Source: DATGLE01 sp035294325 | Lineage (GTDB): Bacteria; Chloroflexota; Ktedonobacteria; Ktedonobacterales; Ktedonobacteraceae | Length of the DNA: 11,815 nucleotides | Direction of reading: 5' to 3' | NCBI GenBank assembly: GCA_035294325.1 | Contig: DATGLE010000030.1 | Coordinates: 1-11,815 of the forward strand | Part shown: piece after piece, positions 1 through 6,124 of the stretch | Numbering within the stretch: the stretch's first letter is position 1 | How the letters are laid out: every line of letters begins with the position of its first letter | Program-made: the position numbers and the translations under genes | The notes under the pieces: generated by a model | Told to the model about the DNA's origin: nothing | Databases searched by the model: none | The model's input: only the letters and a program-made list of their open reading frames with translations

Positions 1-770
1 TCCAGCAGAAGCCGCGTGTAAGCGTGCTGCGGATCTGACAACACCTGTTTCGCCGCTCCAAACTCAACAATATTGCCACGGTTCATGACGGCAATGTAAT
101 CGCTGATATAGTAAGCGGTGGCAAGATCATGCGTGATATACAGAATGCTCGTTTTGTACTCCTGCTTGAGGGAGAGAAAGAGATTGATAATTGTCATGCG
201 GCGCGACGCATCGATCATGCTTACCGGCTCATCGGCGACCAGCATTCGCGGGCGCGCGATCAGTGCGCGTGCGATGGACATGCGCTGCAATTCGCCGCCG
301 GAGAACTGATTGGGATACTTGCCGCGCACATCGCTGTACTCGAGTCCAACCGATGCCAGCGCCTCGCCCACAGCCTCGGAGGCGCCGGCCTTTTCCAGAC
401 CTTTGACGCGCGTTGCCGTCTCGAACAAATAGGAATCTATCGTGCGATAGCGGCTAAACGACTCAAACGGATTCTGAAAAACTGGCTGCACCATGCTCAG
501 AAACTCGCGTTTTGCGGGCTTGATTCCCTTGCCAGCTACCGTATGATCGTAAACCATTGCCTTGCCCGCTGTCGGCTCTACCAGGCGCAGGATGACCCTG
601 GCGAGCGTGGTTTTCCCGCTGCCAGACTCTCCTACGATGCTGACAATCGCCGGCTCGTCGCTTTCAACGGTCAGGTTGACATCGTTGAGCGCCTGGATAC
701 TCACATTGCGGCGCAGGCTTCCCAGCCGGTACACCTTGTGTAAATGCTCGGTCTTCAAGATCGTCGTCAT
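1..770 (-). CDS. Opp/Dpp-type ABC importer ATPase, second subunit (OppF/DppF-like), partial
   Basis: Cytoplasmic ATPase of the Opp/Dpp importer; it would pair with the ATPase encoded at 767-1756 and drive the two permeases. I translated it by hand from the ATG at 768-770; 256 residues are visible and the C-terminus is cut by the left edge. Visible motifs are Walker A GESGSGKT (47-54), the Q-loop in VFQNP (97-101), signature FSGGELQR (156-163), Walker B with ADEP (179-182) followed by an unusual D-loop SMIDAS, and the H-loop ITHD (212-215). The usual oligo_HPY tail would lie outside the window. Its start overlaps the previous gene by ATGA, and GAGG lies about 7 nt upstream. The DEPVSMIDAS form is, from memory, frequent in family members that carry oligosaccharides; that is only a hint. 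The family call is secure, the substrate is not. Confidence 0.93.
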   Translation of the reverse strand, partial: MTTILKTEHLHKVYRLGSLRRNVSIQALNDVNLTVESDEPAIVSIVGESGSGKTTLARVILRLVEPTAGKAMVYDHTVAGKGIKPAKREFLSMVQPVFQNPFESFSRYRTIDSYLFETATRVKGLEKAGASEAVGEALASVGLEYSDVRGKYPNQFSGGELQRMSIARALIARPRMLVADEPVSMIDASRRMTIINLFLSLKQEYKTSILYITHDLATAYYISDYIAVMNRGNIVEFGAAKQVLSDPQHAYTRLLL

Positions 771-1756
771 GGGCGTACCTCGCTCACCTGCAATGGCTGC
801 TCCCGCGCCTGCTGGTTCGCATAGTGGCAGGCGGCGAAATGGCCGGGCCGGTATTCGGTAAGTGCGGGTTCCTGCTGCCGGCACACTTCGGTAGCCAGCG
901 GACAGCGCGCGGCGAAGCGGCAGCCTTGTAGGGGTTCCCACAGGCTCGGCGGACGACCAGGCACGCCCTGCCGGGCATGATCGTCCCCGATGGTCGGCAG
1001 CGAGTCGATGAGCATCCGTGTATAGGGATGCAGCGGACGGGAGAAGATAGCTTCTGAATCCCCATACTCAACGGCCCTTGCAGCATACATTACCAGCATC
1101 CTGTGTGTAGCCTGGTAATGAACTCCCATATCGTGTGAAACGAGGATGATCGTATTGCGCATCTTCTCCTGTAGCTCCATCAGGAGGAGCAAGATACTCT
1201 TCTGCACCACAACATCCAGGGCCGTTGTTGGCTCGTCCGCCAGGATAATGTCGGGCTGGAAGAAGGTTGCCAGAGCGACCATGATGCGCTGGCGCATCCC
1301 GCCCGAAAGCTGGTGCGGATAGGCATCGATAGCTTCAGGAGGCAGGTCCAGTTGTTTGACATAGGCTCGCACCTCCTCCAGCACCTTCGCCTTGTTCTTC
1401 GCCGGTTCCAGAAAGTCCACGAACTGCCGGCTGATGCGCACGACAGGGTTCAACGAACTCATCGAACTCTGCGGGATGTAGGAGATGCGCCGGAACCAGT
1501 AGCGCCGGATATTGCGGCCTGTCACCTCCCCTCCCCGCTCATCGCGGAAGCCGTACTCGACAGATCCCGCGCTGAGCGAGAGCGGAGAGACGACATCGCC
1601 ATAGATCACTTTCATCAGCGTGCTTTTGCCGCAGCCGGACTCGCCGGCAATGCCCAGGATGATGCCGTCGGGGATCTCCAGGCTCACGCCGTCCACCGCA
1701 TTGATGCTGCCGCGCTGCGTGGTGTAGGTTGCGACAATGTTGTTGAGCCGAATCAT
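767..1756 (-). CDS. Opp/Dpp-type ABC importer ATPase, first subunit (OppD/DppD-like)
   Basis: Cytoplasmic ATPase that would form a heterodimer with the F-type subunit encoded next. The 329 residues have Walker A GESGCGKS (38-45), Q-loop YIPQSS, signature LSGGMRQR, Walker B ILADEPTTALD and H-loop LVSHD. The last about 80 residues form the oligo_HPY region typical of peptide/oligosaccharide ABC ATPases, with clustered cysteines in GCRFAARCPLATEVC and a later AACH. In some relatives this cysteine cluster is reported to hold an iron-sulfur centre; whether it does here is unknown. The ATG at 1754-1756 overlaps the permease gene by 4 bp, and its AGGAGAGGTG ribosome site lies inside the end of that gene, so translation is probably coupled. 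The stop overlaps the next ATPase start by 4 bp. The length is normal for the family. Confidence 0.96.
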   Translation of the reverse strand: MIRLNNIVATYTTQRGSINAVDGVSLEIPDGIILGIAGESGCGKSTLMKVIYGDVVSPLSLSAGSVEYGFRDERGGEVTGRNIRRYWFRRISYIPQSSMSSLNPVVRISRQFVDFLEPAKNKAKVLEEVRAYVKQLDLPPEAIDAYPHQLSGGMRQRIMVALATFFQPDIILADEPTTALDVVVQKSILLLLMELQEKMRNTIILVSHDMGVHYQATHRMLVMYAARAVEYGDSEAIFSRPLHPYTRMLIDSLPTIGDDHARQGVPGRPPSLWEPLQGCRFAARCPLATEVCRQQEPALTEYRPGHFAACHYANQQAREQPLQVSEVRP

Positions 1757-2646
1757 GCTACACCTCTCCTCGTTGCAGAAAGCTCGTTGTAGCCCGTCGA
1801 GGTCAAGAAGAGTCCCAGGAAGAGCAGCACCGTTGCCACGATGGGCGCCACAATCCAGGACAGTTGCCCGATGAGCAGCGCGTTGTAGTTGAGCGCCCAG
1901 AAGAGGATCGAGCCGAGGGTTGGCACCTGCACGTTCGAGAGGCCAATCACCGCCAGCGCCGCCTCCATATTGATAGCGAACAGGATGGTATTAATAAAGT
2001 TCACAACGATATACGAAAAGGTGTAAGGAAGGAGTTCACGCGTGATGATGTCGAAAGTCGTGGCCCCGGAGAAGCGGGCCATGTTCACGAACTCCTGCTC
2101 ACGCAGTGAGAGCGCCATCGAGCGCACCGTGCGCGCTCCCCATGCCCAGCCGAATACCACCAGCACGAGGCCAATCAGTATGAACGAAGGACTTCCCCGC
2201 ACCAGCGCGCTCAGCACGATGAGAATGGGAAAGACCGGAATAGTGATAAATGCGTCAACCACCAGCATGATGATACGCTCGTACCAGCCGCCGAGATAGC
2301 CAGCACTTAACCCCATCAGCGTCGAGATGACCGTGATGCACAGGCTAACGGTTACGCCCAGGATCAGCGAATTGCGGACGGCAAACACCAGGAACCAGAA
2401 GATATCCTGCCCCAGTGCATTCGTACCCAGCAGGTGCTGCCCGCTCATTGGAAGATTCTTCAAATAGGTGGCCTGCTGCGAGGGATTGACCGATGTGAAG
2501 AAGGGCAGCACGAGGCTTCCGATCACAAAGAACGCCAGGATAGCGATGCCCAGCTTCAAGCGCAGATTGAGCCTGGGCGTTTTGCGCTTTAGCAGCGTGC
2601 CCGTCGCTGTAGCATTGCTGTCTCGTTCGAGAAGAGAGAGATTCAT
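1753..2646 (-). CDS. Opp/Dpp-type ABC importer permease (OppC/DppC-like)
   Basis: Inner-membrane permease, one of the two that build the translocation channel. The 297 residues start with a hydrophilic N-terminus, then a first membrane segment (about 32-50), an external loop with the family motif LLGTNALGQD (about 82-91), and further membrane segments. The EAA loop that contacts the ATPases is visible as EFVNMARFSGATTFDIITRE. This is the usual OppC_N plus BPD_transp_1 architecture. AGGTGA lies 6 nt before the ATG and contains the TGA stop of the upstream permease gene, so the two are very likely coupled. It overlaps the downstream ATPase gene by 4 bp. Nothing appears truncated. Confidence 0.95.
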   Translation of the reverse strand: MNLSLLERDSNATATGTLLKRKTPRLNLRLKLGIAILAFFVIGSLVLPFFTSVNPSQQATYLKNLPMSGQHLLGTNALGQDIFWFLVFAVRNSLILGVTVSLCITVISTLMGLSAGYLGGWYERIIMLVVDAFITIPVFPILIVLSALVRGSPSFILIGLVLVVFGWAWGARTVRSMALSLREQEFVNMARFSGATTFDIITRELLPYTFSYIVVNFINTILFAINMEAALAVIGLSNVQVPTLGSILFWALNYNALLIGQLSWIVAPIVATVLLFLGLFLTSTGYNELSATRRGVA

Positions 2647-2652
2647 AAGCGA

Positions 2653-3654
2653 TCACCTGTAGCGAATGCGTGGATCGAACAGCGGGTAGATCAGGTCGAG
2701 GATCAGCCCGGCGCTGGCAACGGCGATAATCGACATCGTAATCGTACCATAGAGCAGGTTGTAGTCCCCGCTGCCGGCCGCTGTACGCATCAATAGCCCG
2801 AGGCCGGGATAGGAGAACAGGATCTCCGTGAGCAGCGCCCCGCTGAAGATAGTGCCAACCGAGAGCACCAGCGACGTGATCTGCGGCAGCATGGCGTTGC
2901 GGAAGACGTAGCTTGTCATCCTGGTCCAGTCCGACGTTCCTTTCAGGCGGGCGAAGACAGCGTATGGTTCCTCCTTTGTAGCGTATGCCAGTGACTTCAT
3001 GCTTAAAATGTTCCAGCCGAATCCGGCCAGTACCAGCGTCATGGCCGGCAGCGCGGAGTTGTAGAGGATCGTGCCGAACTGCGCGAAGGTCAGGCCCCCC
3101 GAAGGGAAGGTGGCCGCGAGTGGAAAGACCGGCCAGACATAGGCGAAGATCAGAATGACGATCAGCGCCAGAATGTAGTATGGGATCGGGTAGAGCACCA
3201 CACCGAGTACCTCCAGCACGGAGGCCGCGCGATTGTTATGGAAGTAGCCGGCGATAAGCCCGATCAGATTGCCTAACAGCCAGGCGAGCACCGTCGTTGT
3301 CAGCAGCAGGCCCACCGTCCAGGGGAGCGCCGCAAAGACCATCTCCGACACCGGGCGCGGGTAGGATGAGAGCGACGGACCAAAGTCGAAGTGCAGAACT
3401 ATCCTTTTGAGATAATCCACGTACTGAGTGAAGATACTCCCTTTAAGGCCGTAGAGCTGCTCAAGCGATTCGCGAAGCTGGCGCGTCGCCTCGGGGGTCA
3501 ATGTCTGTCCCGCCCGGCTCTGCATCTGTGAGATATAGTTATCAATCGGGTTCGTAGGCATCAGCCGGGGCACGAAGAACGTAATAGTTATCCCGATGAA
3601 GAGCACCAGGAAGTAGACGCCGATGCGTTTTGCCGCATATTGAAGGAAACCCAT
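2653..3654 (-). CDS. Opp/Dpp-type ABC importer permease (OppB/DppB-like)
   Basis: Inner-membrane permease partner of the OppC-like protein. The N-terminus MGFLQYAAKRIG followed by a hydrophobic segment and the PTNPID loop is characteristic of OppB/DppB. The EAA loop is visible as EPYAVFARLKGTSDWTRMTSY, and the C-terminus LIYPLFDPRIRYR is the typical family ending. I chose the ATG at 3652-3654 (333 residues). GAGGTG lies just upstream of it with suitable spacing, whereas the alternative ATG at 3664-3666 would put that ribosome site inside the gene and add only MRCN. A hairpin sits in the 74-bp gap after the binding protein gene. The next permease gene starts 6 bp after this stop. Confidence 0.95.
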   Translation of the reverse strand: MGFLQYAAKRIGVYFLVLFIGITITFFVPRLMPTNPIDNYISQMQSRAGQTLTPEATRQLRESLEQLYGLKGSIFTQYVDYLKRIVLHFDFGPSLSSYPRPVSEMVFAALPWTVGLLLTTTVLAWLLGNLIGLIAGYFHNNRAASVLEVLGVVLYPIPYYILALIVILIFAYVWPVFPLAATFPSGGLTFAQFGTILYNSALPAMTLVLAGFGWNILSMKSLAYATKEEPYAVFARLKGTSDWTRMTSYVFRNAMLPQITSLVLSVGTIFSGALLTEILFSYPGLGLLMRTAAGSGDYNLLYGTITMSIIAVASAGLILDLIYPLFDPRIRYR

Positions 3655-3674
3655 GTTGCACCTCATCTACGAAG

Positions 3675-3708
3675 GGTGAAGGCTGCTCGTTCTGCGACAG
3701 CCTTCACC
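3675..3708 (-). other. Intercistronic hairpin between binding protein and permease genes
   Basis: Perfect 11-bp inverted repeat: GGTGAAGGCTG at 3675-3685 against its complement at 3698-3708. The loop is 12 nt, and within it TCG/CGA can extend the stem past a one-base bulge. On the transcribed (minus) strand no run of U follows, so it is not a classical terminator. It lies after the binding protein stop and before the permease ribosome site. By analogy with other ABC operons it could protect the upstream message or reduce read-through, giving more binding protein than permease. The structure is seen; the role is inferred. Confidence 0.6.
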
Positions 3709-3728
3709 GCGATAGAGACGAACGCCCG

Positions 3729-5666
3729 CTACTTCCCGGTTGGCTGGATATGCAGCACAATCATCTTGAACGAACTCCACCAGGTGTAAGGAGCCGCGTA
3801 GTAGTTGTTCTGCTTGGGAAAGTTCTTCCAGTAGTAGCTGTTCGTTGGGATCGTCGTCGGAATGTTCATGAGGTTGATGTAGGCCATATCCTTGATGAAC
3901 TGCTGGATGATAGAGCGGCCATTCTCATAGAACTGCGGCGAATTCTCCTCCATCTGCTCGCTCGACTTGATCAGCGAGAAGACGGTAGGATTGTTCCAGC
4001 GGAAGGCATTGCCATTGATCGAACTGGTCGAATTTGCTGGCAACAGATTTTCCGGCTGGATGCTGCGCCACGAATTCAGGTAGTTGGCGTTGAAGACGCA
4101 ACTGTTCCAGTTCAGTTCCATAGTGAGCAGCGAGTTCGTATTCTGCACAGTGGTGAACTGGCCGTTATCCTGCTGGCGCACGTTGACATTGATGCCGGCC
4201 TTCTTCCAGCTATCGCCAATCGAGAAGCCGATGCGCTCCATGACCTTGTTCCAGTCGCCAGGGATGACCAGTTCTGGCTGCCAGACGCTGCCATCAGGAA
4301 GGGTGTAGAAGCCATTGGAGTTTTTCTTGATGCCCACCGAATTCAGCAGCCTTTCGGCTTCCGCCGGATCATATTTCCACCAGCCGAGGCCAAAGGCTTC
4401 CGAGATCGCCTGATCTCCCTGTGGCAACTGCGAATCAGACATGCCCATTGACTTGAGCTTGCCGGTCAGCTCCGTAGCGAAATTCGGATCGAAGGGCTGA
4501 TAGCCGTCGGGCAGCTTGAAGCTTTCAAGCCAGGGGAGCAGTGGCGTGAAGTAGATCGGGCGCAGGATATGCGTATCCGACATGGGCAGCGCTGATGCTC
4601 TGAATTGCCCATTCAATGCATTCACCCCCACGCTCTGCAAGTTTAGCGAAAGGGCCAGCGCCCAGCGTACCTGCCAGTTGTTGAGCGGCGCCTTCTCCTG
4701 GTTCATCAAAATACCATAGGAGCAGGCATCGCCCATATCGTTGTAGGGCATCGTAGGAGAGAAGGTGGTGATGGCCGGGTTTTTGGCCTGGGCCGCCTGG
4801 ATACTGTCAGGACTCATGAAGGTGTCAACGTCGTACTCGTTCTTGATGAAGGCCAGGGTGCGCGTCTCCTCCGTGCCGAAATCTTTGTAGAGGATATACT
4901 TTGGTTTCGGCTCGCCCATCCATCCCCATGCCGAGCGCTGCCAGTCGGGCCGTCTCTGCCAGAGCTGCCAGTAGCCGTTGGGATCGAACGACTTGACGGT
5001 GTAGGGTCCCAGTGTGACCGGATAGGTGTTTTTGAAGGCGGCAATATCAGCCTGCTTCTCAAAAACGTGTTTGGGAACGATGTTGAACGCGGAACCCCAG
5101 GTGTAGACGCCCATCGTCGTCACGAAGTCGTAGGCCGGATTGACCGTTTCCACTTCGAAGCTATACCTGTCAAGCTGTTTGTAGGACTTGACGTAGCTGG
5201 TAATAACGGGGACACCGAAGTATGTTAATTTACTCTTGTCCTTGAAATAGGTGTCAAGGGTATAAATAACATCGTCGGCGGTAAACTCGACGCCATCGCT
5301 CCAGTAGATACCATGTTTCAGGTTGACGCGAAAGAGCGTATGCTGCGGGTTCAACACCTGGGGCATGCCGTCGGCCAGCTCTGGATAGGATTGACCGGTA
5401 GCGGTATTCATCTCCCAGAGATAGCCCCATCCAAGCTCCCGGAAGCCGCGCCAGATGGCATAGTTGCCCATGAGGGGATTCATGATATCGGCATTATCCG
5501 TCTTGCCATCGAAGTTCTGCACAATCAGCGTCTGATCCCTCGGCGTCCCGACGGAGGTCGTGGGATTATTCTGGTTCTGTACGTTGGGCGAAAAACACGA
5601 ACTCAGGCTCAAGGCGATGAGCGCAAATAAAAGGAGCTGACTCAAATACGATGTCTTCCTGTTCAC
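3729..5666 (-). CDS. Family 5 extracellular solute-binding lipoprotein of an Opp/Dpp-type importer
   Basis: Surface lipoprotein that captures the substrate and delivers it to the permeases encoded downstream. The 645 residues begin with a lipoprotein signal: charged MNRKTS, a hydrophobic stretch, and lipobox LSSC with the acylated Cys at 24. The body follows the SBP_bac_5 pattern, for example HTLFRVNLKHGIYWSDGV and FTADDVIYTLD. It starts with GTG at 5664-5666, which is supported by a full AAGGAGG 7 nt upstream. It is longer than typical peptide-binding members (about 500-550) and unusually rich in tryptophan: I count 24. The C-terminus has NNYYAAPYTWWSS. These aromatic features recall family 5 proteins that bind oligosaccharides, so glycan uptake is a reasonable alternative to peptide uptake. 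The family is sure, the ligand is open. Confidence 0.95.
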   Translation of the reverse strand: MNRKTSYLSQLLLFALIALSLSSCFSPNVQNQNNPTTSVGTPRDQTLIVQNFDGKTDNADIMNPLMGNYAIWRGFRELGWGYLWEMNTATGQSYPELADGMPQVLNPQHTLFRVNLKHGIYWSDGVEFTADDVIYTLDTYFKDKSKLTYFGVPVITSYVKSYKQLDRYSFEVETVNPAYDFVTTMGVYTWGSAFNIVPKHVFEKQADIAAFKNTYPVTLGPYTVKSFDPNGYWQLWQRRPDWQRSAWGWMGEPKPKYILYKDFGTEETRTLAFIKNEYDVDTFMSPDSIQAAQAKNPAITTFSPTMPYNDMGDACSYGILMNQEKAPLNNWQVRWALALSLNLQSVGVNALNGQFRASALPMSDTHILRPIYFTPLLPWLESFKLPDGYQPFDPNFATELTGKLKSMGMSDSQLPQGDQAISEAFGLGWWKYDPAEAERLLNSVGIKKNSNGFYTLPDGSVWQPELVIPGDWNKVMERIGFSIGDSWKKAGINVNVRQQDNGQFTTVQNTNSLLTMELNWNSCVFNANYLNSWRSIQPENLLPANSTSSINGNAFRWNNPTVFSLIKSSEQMEENSPQFYENGRSIIQQFIKDMAYINLMNIPTTIPTNSYYWKNFPKQNNYYAAPYTWWSSFKMIVLHIQPTGK

Positions 5667-5673
5667 CTTGCTA

Positions 5674-5680
5674 CCTCCTT
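5674..5680 (-). promoter_or_regulatory. Shine-Dalgarno site that fixes the GTG start of the binding lipoprotein
   Basis: On the minus strand this reads AAGGAGG and ends 7 nt before the GTG at 5664-5666. No in-frame ATG near the signal peptide competes with it, so it decides the start. Confidence 0.85.
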
Positions 5681-5693
5681 GATAGCATGCTCA

Positions 5694-5707
5694 TGCCCCA
5701 TGGGGCA
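5694..5707. repeat. Perfect 14-bp palindrome TGCCCCATGGGGCA
   Basis: A perfect GC-rich palindrome in otherwise AT-rich DNA, 28-41 bp upstream of the GTG start of the leftward operon and 14 bp upstream of its ribosome site. As DNA it could be a dimeric-protein operator. As RNA it could form a short stem of five pairs with a CATG loop near the ribosome site. There is no evidence to choose between these. Confidence 0.45.
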
Positions 5708-5820
5708 AGAAATACTGACATCAGCATTCACTGACGAGCGCGCAACACGCTGTGCAGCAACTGTCCTCTGCTATCTGCCCTGTGACGATCACCCCCTTAC
5801 ACTACAAAAAGAGCGTCTGG

Positions 5821-5834
5821 TGAATAATTATTCA
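5821..5834. promoter_or_regulatory. Operator-like palindrome TGAATAATTATTCA (ARG-box-like), left site
   Basis: Perfect 14-bp palindrome matching all positions of the core TGAATWWWWATTCA known for ArgR/AhrC arginine regulators; the flanking GG does not match the extended consensus. It lies about +21 to +34 from the start point predicted for the leftward promoter, a position suited to repression. The two related sites near 5988 and 6006 make chance less likely. The regulator identity is inferred from the motif only. Confidence 0.5.
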
Positions 5835-5860
5835 GATATGAAAATATATACCACAAGGCA

Positions 5861-5890
5861 ATTATAACCGGGAGTTCAATGGCATGTCAA
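5861..5890 (-). promoter_or_regulatory. Consensus sigma-70 promoter for the Opp/Dpp-type operon
   Basis: On the minus strand TTGACA (5890-5885) and TATAAT (5866-5861) are both perfect and separated by 18 bp. The predicted start point is near 5854, giving a leader of about 187 nt before the GTG. That leader contains the palindromes at 5821-5834 and 5694-5707. Confidence 0.8.
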
Positions 5891-5927
5891 GGGCACTTTT
5901 GTGGAAAGCGGATCTATGCTCAAAAAT

Positions 5928-5937
5928 TTGCCGGCAA
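5928..5937. promoter_or_regulatory. Palindrome TTGCCGGCAA between the two divergent promoters
   Basis: A 10-bp perfect palindrome with a central CG step, ending 7 bp before the -35 box of the rightward promoter. LacI/GalR-type operators commonly have a central CG, so it could be a sugar-responsive operator or activator site. It is short and could be chance. Confidence 0.3.
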
Positions 5938-5944
5938 TAAAAGC

Positions 5945-5973
5945 TTGACACATGAGAACATCATGAGTACACT
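5945..5973 (+). promoter_or_regulatory. Sigma-70-type promoter for the CUT2 sugar importer operon
   Basis: Perfect -35 TTGACA (5945-5950), 17-bp spacer, and -10 TACACT (5968-5973, 4 of 6 matches). The predicted start point is near 5980, leaving a leader of about 145 nt before the DUF2291 gene. The spacer holds a direct repeat CATGAG at 5951-5956 and 5962-5967, one helical turn apart. The -35 boxes of the two divergent promoters are 54 bp apart. Confidence 0.7.
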
Positions 5974-5987
5974 ATTGAATAGGGCGT

Positions 5988-6001
5988 TGAATATAATTTC
6001 A
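5988..6001. promoter_or_regulatory. Operator-like imperfect palindrome TGAATATAATTTCA, right site 1
   Basis: It matches TGAATWWWWATTCA at 13 of 14 positions. It sits about +9 to +22 from the predicted rightward start point and pairs with the site at 6006-6019, 18 bp centre to centre. It resembles the perfect palindrome at 5821-5834 beside the other promoter. The same bases include a TATAAT at 5992-5997, which has no acceptable -35 partner. Confidence 0.45.
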
Positions 6002-6005
6002 AATA

Positions 6006-6019
6006 AGAATAAATATTCA
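6006..6019. promoter_or_regulatory. Operator-like imperfect palindrome AGAATAAATATTCA, right site 2
   Basis: It matches TGAATWWWWATTCA at 13 of 14 positions. It is tandem with the site at 5988-6001, separated by 4 bp. Tandem sites are usual for ArgR-type hexamers, although the classical centre spacing is about 21 bp rather than the 18 bp seen here. Confidence 0.45.
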
Positions 6020-6038
6020 AAGTTTCAGAGAGATGGAG

Positions 6039-6088
6039 GCAGGACGAGTATCCAGTCCTGCGGATATGGCACACTTATCGCGGTGTGC
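6039..6088 (+). other. Two tandem hairpins in the leader of the CUT2 operon
   Basis: Hairpin 1 pairs GCAGGAC (6039-6045) with GTCCTGC (6055-6061), 9-nt loop. Hairpin 2 pairs GCACAC (6069-6074) with GTGTGC (6083-6088), 8-nt loop. An alternative TATCC/GGATA pairing (6049-6053 with 6062-6066) would exclude hairpin 1. No U tract follows. They lie 36 nt before the chosen DUF2291 start. They may be a leader control element or mere spacer structure; I do not recognise a riboswitch class. Confidence 0.4.
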
Positions 6089-6124
6089 TGCTATTTCCTA
6101 TGAATGAAGCGAGGTGAGCATGAC

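Noticed and set aside
129..743. Plus-strand reading frame of 204 codons over the partial F-type ATPase gene
   Set aside because: The opposite strand encodes an intact ATPase with every expected motif and a coupled start.
3630..4451. Plus-strand reading frame of 273 codons antisense to the Opp-type binding protein gene
   Set aside because: It mirrors the codon pattern of a clear family 5 binding protein gene, its product resembles no family I know, and it spans the 3' end and the intercistronic hairpin.
5781..5792. CRP-like TGTGA...TCAC site
   Set aside because: The half-sites are only 3 bp apart instead of 6, so it does not fit CRP-family geometry.
5992..5997. TATAAT as a second -10 box for the rightward operon
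   Set aside because: No -35 box lies 16-18 bp upstream, and the bases are part of the operator-like repeat.
5879..6103. Small plus-strand reading frame in the divergent control region
   Set aside because: It covers the rightward promoter and operator-like sites, has no ribosome site and no recognisable product.
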